DNA from: Crocinitomicaceae bacterium
GTDB taxonomy: Bacteria > Bacteroidota > Bacteroidia > Flavobacteriales_D > Crocinitomicaceae
DNA length: 64,000 nucleotides
Assembly (NCBI GenBank): GCA_024643365.1
Contig: JAHENC010000002.1
Location: 207,877 to 271,876, forward strand
Direction of reading: 5' to 3'
This document shows, in pieces, positions 1-5,666 of the stretch. Numbering within the stretch: position 1 is the first letter of the stretch; each line of letters begins with the position of its first letter. The translations under genes and the position numbers were made by a program. Under the pieces are notes generated by a model, which searched no databases, was not told the DNA's origin, and saw only the letters and a program-made list of their open reading frames with translations.

Positions 1-350
1 CGTTCGTAAACCGACTCGCTAAATCCATAGGCTCCACCAATCACAAAGAGCAAATTACCATTAACGGACATTTGTTTTTTATCCAACCATTGAGCGAATT
101 CCACGGAACTTTGGTGCAAGCCATTTTCATCCATGAGAATGAGGAAATCCGTTGGTATGACTTTGGCTAGAATGAGCTCTCCTTCTTTTTTCTTTAATTG
201 ATCTTGGCTTAAAGCTTTAGGATTCTTGACATCTGGAATCTCCACGCGCTCGAAAGAGCAATAATGTTGCAATCGGGTAGAATACCGGTCCTCTCCAACT
301 TTTACGTCAGGGAAAGCCGTTTTACCAAGCACCAAAAATTTGATTTTCAT
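1..350 (-). CDS. rlmH: 23S rRNA pseudouridine-1915 N3-methyltransferase RlmH (3' end outside window)
   Basis: Reading the minus strand from the ATG at 350 gives MKIKFLVLGKT at the start and FVIGGAYGFSE near the window edge. The latter is the characteristic SAM-binding knot segment of RlmH/YbeA, a small SPOUT methyltransferase that methylates pseudouridine 1915 of 23S rRNA in assembled ribosomes. About 116 codons are present; the family is about 155 residues, so the C-terminal quarter lies beyond position 1. It starts 1 nt after the stop of the upstream NifU-domain gene, suggesting one transcript with the Fe-S genes. The sequence shows no frameshift. Confidence 0.93.
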   Translation of the reverse strand, partial: MKIKFLVLGKTAFPDVKVGEDRYSTRLQHYCSFERVEIPDVKNPKALSQDQLKKKEGELILAKVIPTDFLILMDENGLHQSSVEFAQWLDKKQMSVNGNLLFVIGGAYGFSESVYE

Positions 351-351
351 G

Positions 352-606
352 TTAGGCCATTTGAACTGCTTCGACGCCTTTCACCTCTGGCGCCACTTGT
401 TTCAATGCTTCTTCCAATCCTCCTTTGAGTGTCATATGGCTCATTGAGCAATCAGAGCAAGAACCAATTAATTTCACTCGGACAATAGCATCGTCTGTAA
501 TTTCAACAAGTTCCATATCTCCTCCATCCGCGTGTAAAAATGGACGAAGTTGATTGAGTGCTTCATTGACTTTTTCTGAAAGTGTTGCTTTTAGTTGCTC
601 GTTCAT
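352..606 (-). CDS. NifU C-terminal-domain (Nfu-type) Fe-S scaffold protein
   Basis: An 84-residue protein consisting almost entirely of the NifU C-terminal domain, with the paired cysteines C50 and C53 in GSCSDCSMSHMTLKGG. In the family these cysteines hold a labile Fe-S cluster bridged between two subunits that is passed to target proteins. The residues HADGGDMELVEI (25-36) are also typical. It lies 9 nt downstream of the Mrp-like ATPase, another Fe-S carrier, so the pair probably works together in cluster delivery. No A-type N-terminal domain is present, so this is the short form rather than a full NfuA. Confidence 0.9.
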   Translation of the reverse strand: MNEQLKATLSEKVNEALNQLRPFLHADGGDMELVEITDDAIVRVKLIGSCSDCSMSHMTLKGGLEEALKQVAPEVKGVEAVQMA

Positions 607-615
607 AAATACCTT

Positions 616-1689
616 CTAAAGAGTTTTCGCTTTCAGTTTTGTTAGCTCGTCAACAAAGGTATGAACTAATTCATCAAAGGCCAATGCAGTGGGAGTATTT
701 TCCTGATAAACAGCAGGTCTGCCCGCATCACCGGCTTCGCAAACACTTTGAACCAAAGGAATGCTGCCTAAGAAAGGAACATTCATTCCATTCGCCAAAT
801 TCTTCGCCCCATCGCGGCCAAAGATGTAATATTTATTTTCGGGTAATTCTGCTGGAGTAAACCAAGCCATATTTTCCACCACACCGATTACTGGCACTTT
901 CAAAGTATCCATTTGGAACATGTTGATTCCTCGACGTGCATCTGCTAAAGCAACTTCCTGCGGAGTGCTGACAATGACTACACCATCCAATGGAACAGTT
1001 TGAACAAGTGATAAATGGATGTCTCCAGTTCCTGGAGGAAGGTCAACTAATAAAAAGTCTAACTCACCCCAATGAGCATCCGTAAATAATTGCGTGAGTG
1101 CTTTGGAAGCCATTGGCCCGCGCCACACCACTGCATTATCTTGATCCGTAAAAAACCCAATGGATAAAACACCAATTCCTTTTGCATCAACAGGTTGAAT
1201 AAGTCCTTGTCCGTCAACATCAACCATTTGAGGACGTTCACCTACAAGGTCAAACATGGTGGGCATAGACGGACCATGAATATCCGCATCAACGATTCCA
1301 ACTTTGTATCCCTGTTTTTGGAGTCCACCAGCCAAATTTGCCGTAATGGTCGATTTTCCAACGCCACCTTTTCCAGAAGCGATGGCTACAATATATTTGA
1401 CATCTGGAAGAATCTTTCTTCGGGCACTTCTGCTTTCCGTACTCATTCCTTTAATCACGCAAGAAATGGAGACGTCATCTCCAAAAATACGTTTCAGGTT
1501 GAACTCAATAGCTTCTTGCATGCGCTTTCTTGCGTGCAATGCCGGATTCGAAATTTGAACGGTAAGGGAAATCTTGTTTTCCGACAAGTCTAAATCATCG
1601 ATAAGATTTAAGCTCACCAAATCATTTTTAAGATCTGGTTCAACAATTTTGCCAAGGGTATTTAGAACATTTTCTCTTGTAAGTTCCAT
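616..1689 (-). CDS. mrp: Mrp/NBP35-type Fe-S carrier P-loop ATPase
   Basis: A 357-residue protein with an N-terminal MIP18/DUF59-like domain (about 1-80) and a MinD-like P-loop ATPase domain from about 97. The deviant Walker A is GKGGVGKST at 106-114, followed by IVDADIHGPS and LLVDLPPGTGD. Mrp/ApbC proteins bind and transfer Fe-S clusters in an ATP-dependent way. The usual CxxC of the C-terminal half is absent: the ENMAWF motif runs into TPAELPENKYYIFG, a form I associate with Bacteroidota members. Its Fe-S ligand set may therefore differ. It is followed by the Nfu-type scaffold gene and preceded by a lipoprotein gene on the same strand. Confidence 0.93.
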   Translation of the reverse strand: MELTRENVLNTLGKIVEPDLKNDLVSLNLIDDLDLSENKISLTVQISNPALHARKRMQEAIEFNLKRIFGDDVSISCVIKGMSTESRSARRKILPDVKYIVAIASGKGGVGKSTITANLAGGLQKQGYKVGIVDADIHGPSMPTMFDLVGERPQMVDVDGQGLIQPVDAKGIGVLSIGFFTDQDNAVVWRGPMASKALTQLFTDAHWGELDFLLVDLPPGTGDIHLSLVQTVPLDGVVIVSTPQEVALADARRGINMFQMDTLKVPVIGVVENMAWFTPAELPENKYYIFGRDGAKNLANGMNVPFLGSIPLVQSVCEAGDAGRPAVYQENTPTALAFDELVHTFVDELTKLKAKTL

Positions 1690-1695
1690 AAGAAA

Positions 1696-2250
1696 TTAAG
1701 GTTGAAATGATTGGATTGAATGATACATAAAATCAATAACTTTTTTCGAGTCGCCGATTTCTCTGTTTTGAATTTCATAGTAGATACCATTGATTTTCTT
1801 CACGGCATAGATATGGTAGCTCAGTTTTTTATCCTTCACGAAATTTGATTTTTCTTTTCTGCTGTAGACGAGAACGTCTTTCTCCTCTTTTAACATTTCG
1901 AATTGAAAATAGTTTGTTTTTTTATGGTCTTTGAGAAGGTCCTTCTTAAACTCTGCGAAACGGTATAAATTATCTCCGTAGTCTTCAATAAATAGTTGGA
2001 AATTTCTTCCAACAGAAACGCTCCATTTATATCCACCCTCATCGTATTTAACTTCTGGCTTGAACGATGCACCGATACCTGCCGTTGCATCTGGAATCAT
2101 TATTCTCGCTTGAATATCGTACTTCGCTAAATTAAGCTCTTGAAATTGAAAATAATCAAAGCTATTTTTATTCTCATCAGATTCATTGTCGCAATTTGTT
2201 AAAGCAACAAGGAACAGTGCACATAAAAAAAAGTATTTCACCCGATTCAT
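1696..2250 (-). CDS. Hypothetical lipoprotein
   Basis: I do not recognise the family. The start at 2250 (MNRVKYFFLCALF) gives a 184-residue protein with a lipoprotein signal and lipobox ALTNC, then an acidic DNESDENK stretch. Such acidic residues after the Cys often go with surface export in Bacteroidota, but this is inference. The rest is mixed beta-rich sequence without recognisable motifs. An ATG at 2265 is also in frame, but it lies upstream of the -7 promoter box at 2255-2262, so it could not be on that transcript. It lies directly before mrp (6 nt) on the same strand. Confidence 0.75.
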   Translation of the reverse strand: MNRVKYFFLCALFLVALTNCDNESDENKNSFDYFQFQELNLAKYDIQARIMIPDATAGIGASFKPEVKYDEGGYKWSVSVGRNFQLFIEDYGDNLYRFAEFKKDLLKDHKKTNYFQFEMLKEEKDVLVYSRKEKSNFVKDKKLSYHIYAVKKINGIYYEIQNREIGDSKKVIDFMYHSIQSFQP

Positions 2251-2254
2251 TTTA

Positions 2255-2262
2255 CAAAGATA
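2255..2262 (-). promoter_or_regulatory. Bacteroidota -7 box for the lipoprotein-mrp-nfu-rlmH strand
   Basis: On the minus strand the box is TATCTTTG (TAnnTTTG), followed by TAAA and then the ATG at 2250. With the usual spacing, transcription would begin at or next to the start codon, so the mRNA may be leaderless. This placement decides the start of the lipoprotein gene. Confidence 0.55.
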
Positions 2263-2301
2263 CATATTTGATATGAGTAGAATTTTTCAGACCTTCGCCA
2301 T

Positions 2302-2682
2302 ATGCAAAAACAATTTGTTTTTTTCTCGGGAGTAGCCATCATGATTTCGATTGTTCTTGGTGCAATGGGAGCGCATGCACTCAAGGGTATTTTGGACGAA
2401 GCTCAATTCAATTCCTTTGAAGTCGCTGTGCGCTATCAAGGATTTCTATCCATGGGTGTTTTTATCATTGCATTAAACGCTGATCGCTTTTCCTTTCCAT
2501 TAAAACGCCTATTAACTGCGATGTTTATTGGAATGCTTTTATTTTGCGTTTCCATTTACCTCCTAATTACCTTTAAATCTCTGAACCTTCCAACAGGTAT
2601 CATCGGTCCGATTACTCCGATTGGAGGATCCATCACCATCGTTAGTTGGTGCGTATTTCTGTATCGTTTGATTAAAAATTAA
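2302..2682 (+). CDS. DUF423 family small membrane protein
   Basis: A 126-residue integral membrane protein with four predicted hydrophobic helices (about 5-23, 44-60, 68-90 and 103-122). The signatures GAMGAHALK (20-28) and GPITPIGG near residue 105 identify the DUF423/YgdD family of inner-membrane proteins of unknown function. It is divergent from the lipoprotein gene at 2250, with only about 40 nt between. Family length is about 120-130 residues, so it is complete. No function is claimed. Confidence 0.88.
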   Translation: MQKQFVFFSGVAIMISIVLGAMGAHALKGILDEAQFNSFEVAVRYQGFLSMGVFIIALNADRFSFPLKRLLTAMFIGMLLFCVSIYLLITFKSLNLPTGIIGPITPIGGSITIVSWCVFLYRLIKN

Positions 2683-2712
2683 TCTTTTTTAAAACATTTT
2701 TTCAGATTATGT

Positions 2713-2742
2713 TTTGATATTGAAGAATAGTTTCTACTTTTG
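2713..2742 (+). promoter_or_regulatory. Promoter for bcp (TTTG-N18-TACTTTTG)
   Basis: TTTG at 2713-2716 is followed after 18 nt by TACTTTTG at 2735-2742, matching the Bacteroidota -33/-7 pattern. The bcp ATG is 40 nt further on. Confidence 0.55.
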
Positions 2743-2782
2743 ATTAGTTTTTAATCTTTTTAACGATTAGTATTTACGCATT

Positions 2783-3253
2783 ATGAATAAACTCAGTATC
2801 GGATCAGTACTTCCTGCATTTACAGGAATCGATCAAAATGGAGAAGAATTGAGCGCAAGCAGCTTCAAGGGAAAACGTTTAGTGATTTATTTTTATCCAA
2901 AGGACAACACGCCTGGATGTACCGCACAAGCATGCAGTCTTCGCGATGACTATTCCTTACTAATCGAAAACAACATTGCCGTTGTTGGTGTTAGTGCGGA
3001 CAGTGCCTCTTCACACAAAAAGTTTATTGACAAGTTCCATTTGCCGTTTCCGTTAATTGCGGATACGGAGAAAGTACTATTGAATTTATTCGGTGTATGG
3101 GGCGAGAAAAAATTTATGGGGAAAATTTACGATGGAATTCACAGGACAACTTTTTTATTCGATGAATCCAGCACGCTTATTTCCGTTATCGAAAAACCAA
3201 ATACAAAGAACCACGCAAAAGAAGTTTTATCCGTTTACGAAACCTCTATTTAG
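2783..3253 (+). CDS. bcp: Bcp-type thiol peroxidase (peroxiredoxin)
   Basis: A 156-residue peroxiredoxin with the BCP/PrxQ active site YPKDNTPGCTAQACSLRD: peroxidatic Cys46 and the resolving Cys51 five residues later, the atypical two-Cys arrangement of this family. It reduces H2O2 and organic hydroperoxides in the cytoplasm using thioredoxin; a thioredoxin gene lies 2 kb downstream. It has its own promoter at 2713-2742. The stop codon TAG at 3251-3253 touches the dyad that precedes recA, so no separate terminator for bcp is visible and read-through into recA is possible. Confidence 0.95.
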   Translation: MNKLSIGSVLPAFTGIDQNGEELSASSFKGKRLVIYFYPKDNTPGCTAQACSLRDDYSLLIENNIAVVGVSADSASSHKKFIDKFHLPFPLIADTEKVLLNLFGVWGEKKFMGKIYDGIHRTTFLFDESSTLISVIEKPNTKNHAKEVLSVYETSI

Positions 3254-3273
3254 TTCGTAAATAGTTTACGAAC
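3253..3273. promoter_or_regulatory. Perfect 9-3-9 inverted repeat at the recA promoter (candidate SOS operator)
   Basis: GTTCGTAAA (3253-3261), spacer TAG, and TTTACGAAC (3265-3273) form a perfect dyad ending 9 nt before the recA -7 box, exactly where a repressor would block polymerase. It is not followed by a T tract, so it is not an intrinsic terminator. No other intact copy was noticed in the window. A LexA-like regulator is an inference; no lexA gene is present here. Confidence 0.6.
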
Positions 3274-3282
3274 AACCGCTCT

Positions 3283-3290
3283 TACATTTG
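3283..3290 (+). promoter_or_regulatory. recA promoter -7 box
   Basis: TACATTTG matches TAnnTTTG and lies 45 nt before the recA ATG. No TTG-type -33 element is seen at the right distance; that region is occupied by the dyad. Confidence 0.55.
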
Positions 3291-3335
3291 TAGAAATTAA
3301 TAACCGAGTCAACCAACTCAACAAACACAAACGAT

Positions 3336-4370
3336 ATGTCAAAGTCAAAAGAACAAAATGCAGAAAAATTAAAAGCCCTCCAATTAACAATGGAGAAATT
3401 AGACAAAACCTTTGGAAAAGGATCAGTCATGAAACTAGGAGATTCTCCTGTAGAAAAAGTGGAAGTGATACCAACTGGATCTATTACTCTTGATCTAGCT
3501 TTAGGGATCAATGGTTATCCAAAAGGACGCGTTGTTGAAATCTATGGTCCAGAGTCATCAGGTAAAACAACCTTGGCAATTCACGCCATTGCAGAAGTAC
3601 AGAAACAAGGTGGAATCGCCGCATTTATCGATGCAGAACATGCCTTTGATCAATTCTACGCACAGAAATTAGGCGTAGACGTTGCTAACTTATTGATTTC
3701 TCAACCGGATAACGGTGAACAAGCATTGGAAATCGCAGACAATTTGATTCGTTCTGGCGCCATCGATTTAATTGTTATTGACTCAGTAGCAGCTTTAACT
3801 CCAAAAGCGGAGATTGAAGGAGAAATGGGAGATTCTCAAATGGGACTTCAAGCTCGTTTGATGTCAAAAGCTTTGCGCAAACTGACAGGTTCAATCAATA
3901 AAGCAGGCTGTTGTTGTATTTTCATCAACCAATTACGTGATAAAATTGGTGTGATGTTTGGAAATCCAGAGACAACTACCGGAGGTAATGCTTTGAAGTT
4001 TTACTCTTCCGTGCGCATCGACATACGTCGTGCCGCTCAAATTAAAGAGGGAGATGAAGTGATGGGTAACAGAGTGAAAGTAAAAGTGGTTAAAAATAAA
4101 GTTGCTCCGCCGTTTAGAAAAGCAGAATTCGACATCATGTATGGTGAAGGAATTTCAAAAATAGGTGAAATCATCGATCTTGGGGTAGACCTAAATATCT
4201 TGAAGAAAAGTGGTTCTTGGTTCTCTTACGGAGAAACAAAACTTGGACAAGGACGTGATTCGATTAAATCTATTTTAATGGATAATCCAGCACTTGCTGA
4301 AGAATTAGAAGAGAAAATTAAAAAAGCTCTTGGCTCACCCGCTTCTAACGAAGAGGTGTTACAGGACTAA
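3336..4370 (+). CDS. recA: Recombinase RecA
   Basis: A 344-residue RecA with Walker [10 protein letters not shown] (71-79), Walker B LIVIDS (145-150), the L1/L2 region and the [11 protein letters not shown] segment. It forms ATP-dependent filaments on single-stranded DNA for recombinational repair and activates SOS repressor cleavage in organisms that have one. Length is normal for the family. The gene has its own promoter overlapped by a perfect dyad at 3253-3273 and is followed by a strong intrinsic terminator, so it is probably monocistronic and damage-regulated; the regulation is inferred. Confidence 0.99.
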   Translation: MSKSKEQNAEKLKALQLTMEKLDKTFGKGSVMKLGDSPVEKVEVIPTGSITLDLALGINGYPKGRVVEIYGPESSGKTTLAIHAIAEVQKQGGIAAFIDAEHAFDQFYAQKLGVDVANLLISQPDNGEQALEIADNLIRSGAIDLIVIDSVAALTPKAEIEGEMGDSQMGLQARLMSKALRKLTGSINKAGCCCIFINQLRDKIGVMFGNPETTTGGNALKFYSSVRIDIRRAAQIKEGDEVMGNRVKVKVVKNKVAPPFRKAEFDIMYGEGISKIGEIIDLGVDLNILKKSGSWFSYGETKLGQGRDSIKSILMDNPALAEELEEKIKKALGSPASNEEVLQD

Positions 4371-4387
4371 GTGCATATCGTTTGGTT

Positions 4388-4420
4388 GAAAACGGCGTCT
4401 TCGGATGCCGTTTTTTTTTG
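4388..4420 (+). terminator. Intrinsic terminator after recA
   Basis: A 10-bp stem AAACGGCGTC/GATGCCGTTT (one G-T pair) closed by the very stable C(UUCG)G tetraloop, followed by a run of T residues. Confidence 0.9.
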
Positions 4421-4434
4421 ATGAAATATTTCCC

Positions 4435-4442
4435 TATTTTTG
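4435..4442 (+). promoter_or_regulatory. Candidate -7 box for the lipoprotein at 4465
   Basis: TATTTTTG matches TAnnTTTG, 22 nt upstream of the ATG. The possible upstream TTG (4418-4420) is only 14 nt away, shorter than usual. Confidence 0.4.
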
Positions 4443-4464
4443 ATTTCAATCAAACTAAATTAAC

Positions 4465-5172
4465 ATGAAAAAAATTATTGGTCTATTTCTACTGAGTGCC
4501 ATTGTCATGACAACGAACACCGGTTGTAAAAAGAAAGGATGTACAGATAGTACAGCAACAAATTTTAACAGTGCGGCGAAAAAGGACGATGGAACATGTC
4601 TCTATGCTCCAACGATTACTTTAAACGGAAACGCGACGGTAAACGTGAACGTTGGTGCAACATACACTGATGCAGGTGCAACTGCAACGAACAAAGATGG
4701 GTCAGTAGTTACCGTTACGACAACTAGCACAGTAAACACAGCAAATAAAGGAACATACACCGTAACCTATACTGCAACGAATGCAAACGGTACAACCACT
4801 GCACAACGCAACGTAAATGTTGTCATTGGTCAAGATAATTGGTTAGTATCATGGAGCCTTTCTAGCGATTGTGGCGCAACCGCTTTCCCTCTTGCTTCCG
4901 CTCCTGTTATTTCTGCTGGCAGTAACGCTACTTCATTGAACATTGACAACATGTTTAATTTAATTGGAGGAACGGCAACAGCAACCATCAGTGGATCGAA
5001 TGTGAACATACCACAACAAACAGTAGATGCAACCATTGGTCAAATTACCTACTCTGGTACTGGATCTATGAATGATCAAGGGAATATCATTGTTATCACA
5101 TATACGTATGACAACAATGCTCCATTCATTGGAGGTTCTGGAACATGTACAGCAACCTACATAAAACAATAA
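4465..5172 (+). CDS. Lipoprotein with DUF5011/HYR-like Ig-fold domain
   Basis: A 235-residue protein with a lipoprotein signal peptide (lipobox TNTGC, Cys21). Residues 26-46 form the short motif GCTDSTATNFN...DDGTCLY, common in Bacteroidota surface proteins and usually flanked by cysteines. Residues about 49-121 resemble a DUF5011/bacterial Ig-like domain (GATYTDAGATATNKDGS, GTYTVTYTATNANG). The C-terminal half is a Thr/Gly/Asn-rich beta domain I do not recognise. Expected to be anchored in the outer or inner membrane. It is monocistronic, between two clear terminators. Function unknown; adhesion or structural roles are guesses. Confidence 0.85.
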   Translation: MKKIIGLFLLSAIVMTTNTGCKKKGCTDSTATNFNSAAKKDDGTCLYAPTITLNGNATVNVNVGATYTDAGATATNKDGSVVTVTTTSTVNTANKGTYTVTYTATNANGTTTAQRNVNVVIGQDNWLVSWSLSSDCGATAFPLASAPVISAGSNATSLNIDNMFNLIGGTATATISGSNVNIPQQTVDATIGQITYSGTGSMNDQGNIIVITYTYDNNAPFIGGSGTCTATYIKQ

Positions 5173-5193
5173 GTTTCTTTAAACTTCATAATG

Positions 5194-5225
5194 AAAAGGC
5201 AGAATTTAATTCTGCCTTTTTTTTT
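5194..5225 (+). terminator. Intrinsic terminator after the lipoprotein
   Basis: Perfect stem AAAAGGCAGAATT/AATTCTGCCTTTT followed by a T run of about nine. Confidence 0.9.
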
Positions 5226-5261
5226 GTCGCTTATGTTACACTCGCCTTCATCTCGGATCCT

Positions 5262-5269
5262 TAACTTTG
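5262..5269 (+). promoter_or_regulatory. trxA promoter -7 box, 4 nt from the ATG
   Basis: TAACTTTG, then CACC, then ATG at 5274. Start of transcription is expected at or next to the start codon, so a leaderless mRNA is likely. No -33 element was found at proper spacing. Confidence 0.5.
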
Positions 5270-5273
5270 CACC

Positions 5274-5570
5274 ATGGGAAAATTCAATGAGATCATCAAA
5301 TCCGAAATTCCAACCTTAGTTGACTTCCATGCAACTTGGTGTGGACCTTGTAAAACAATGTCTCCTATTCTGGAAGACCTAAAAAAGCAAATGGGGCCTA
5401 AAATCCGTATTCTAAAGATCGATGTCGATAAAAATCAAGATGTTGCTGCACGCTTCAAAGTTAGAGGTGTGCCAACTTTTGTGCTATTTAAAAACAGCGA
5501 GGTACTTTGGCGCGAAAGTGGCGCATTTCCATTGGCAACTTTAAAGGCTAAAATTCAAGCAGTTTTATAA
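5274..5570 (+). CDS. trxA: Thioredoxin-family protein
   Basis: A 98-residue thioredoxin fold with the classical active site WCGPCK (W22, C23, C26) and the cis-proline in GVPT (P67). It carries no signal peptide, so it should be a cytoplasmic disulfide reductase. It is slightly shorter than E. coli TrxA (about 108), with the N-terminal strand trimmed. Likely partners in this window are the Bcp peroxiredoxin and the free methionine sulfoxide reductase, both thioredoxin-dependent families. A -7 box only 4 nt before the ATG supports this start. Confidence 0.93.
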   Translation: MGKFNEIIKSEIPTLVDFHATWCGPCKTMSPILEDLKKQMGPKIRILKIDVDKNQDVAARFKVRGVPTFVLFKNSEVLWRESGAFPLATLKAKIQAVL

Positions 5571-5600
5571 AAAACGTAACCCTTATTTTTTTCTTACGTA

Positions 5601-5632
5601 TTTGCATACCATGGCGGAAAACTCTATTTTTG
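5601..5632 (+). promoter_or_regulatory. hppA promoter (TTTG-N20-TATTTTTG)
   Basis: TTTG at 5601-5604 and TATTTTTG at 5625-5632 fit the -33/-7 pattern. The ATG is 34 nt downstream of the -7 box. Confidence 0.55.
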
Positions 5633-5666
5633 CCTGCGTAAAATTTTAACAAATTAACAAATTAGT

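Noticed and set aside
2..10. GTTCGTAAA, a half-site of the recA dyad
   Set aside because: It lies within the rlmH coding sequence and has no matching second half.
3253..3273. recA dyad as the bcp terminator
   Set aside because: No T tract follows; the next bases are AACCGCTCTTACATTTG and contain the recA -7 box.
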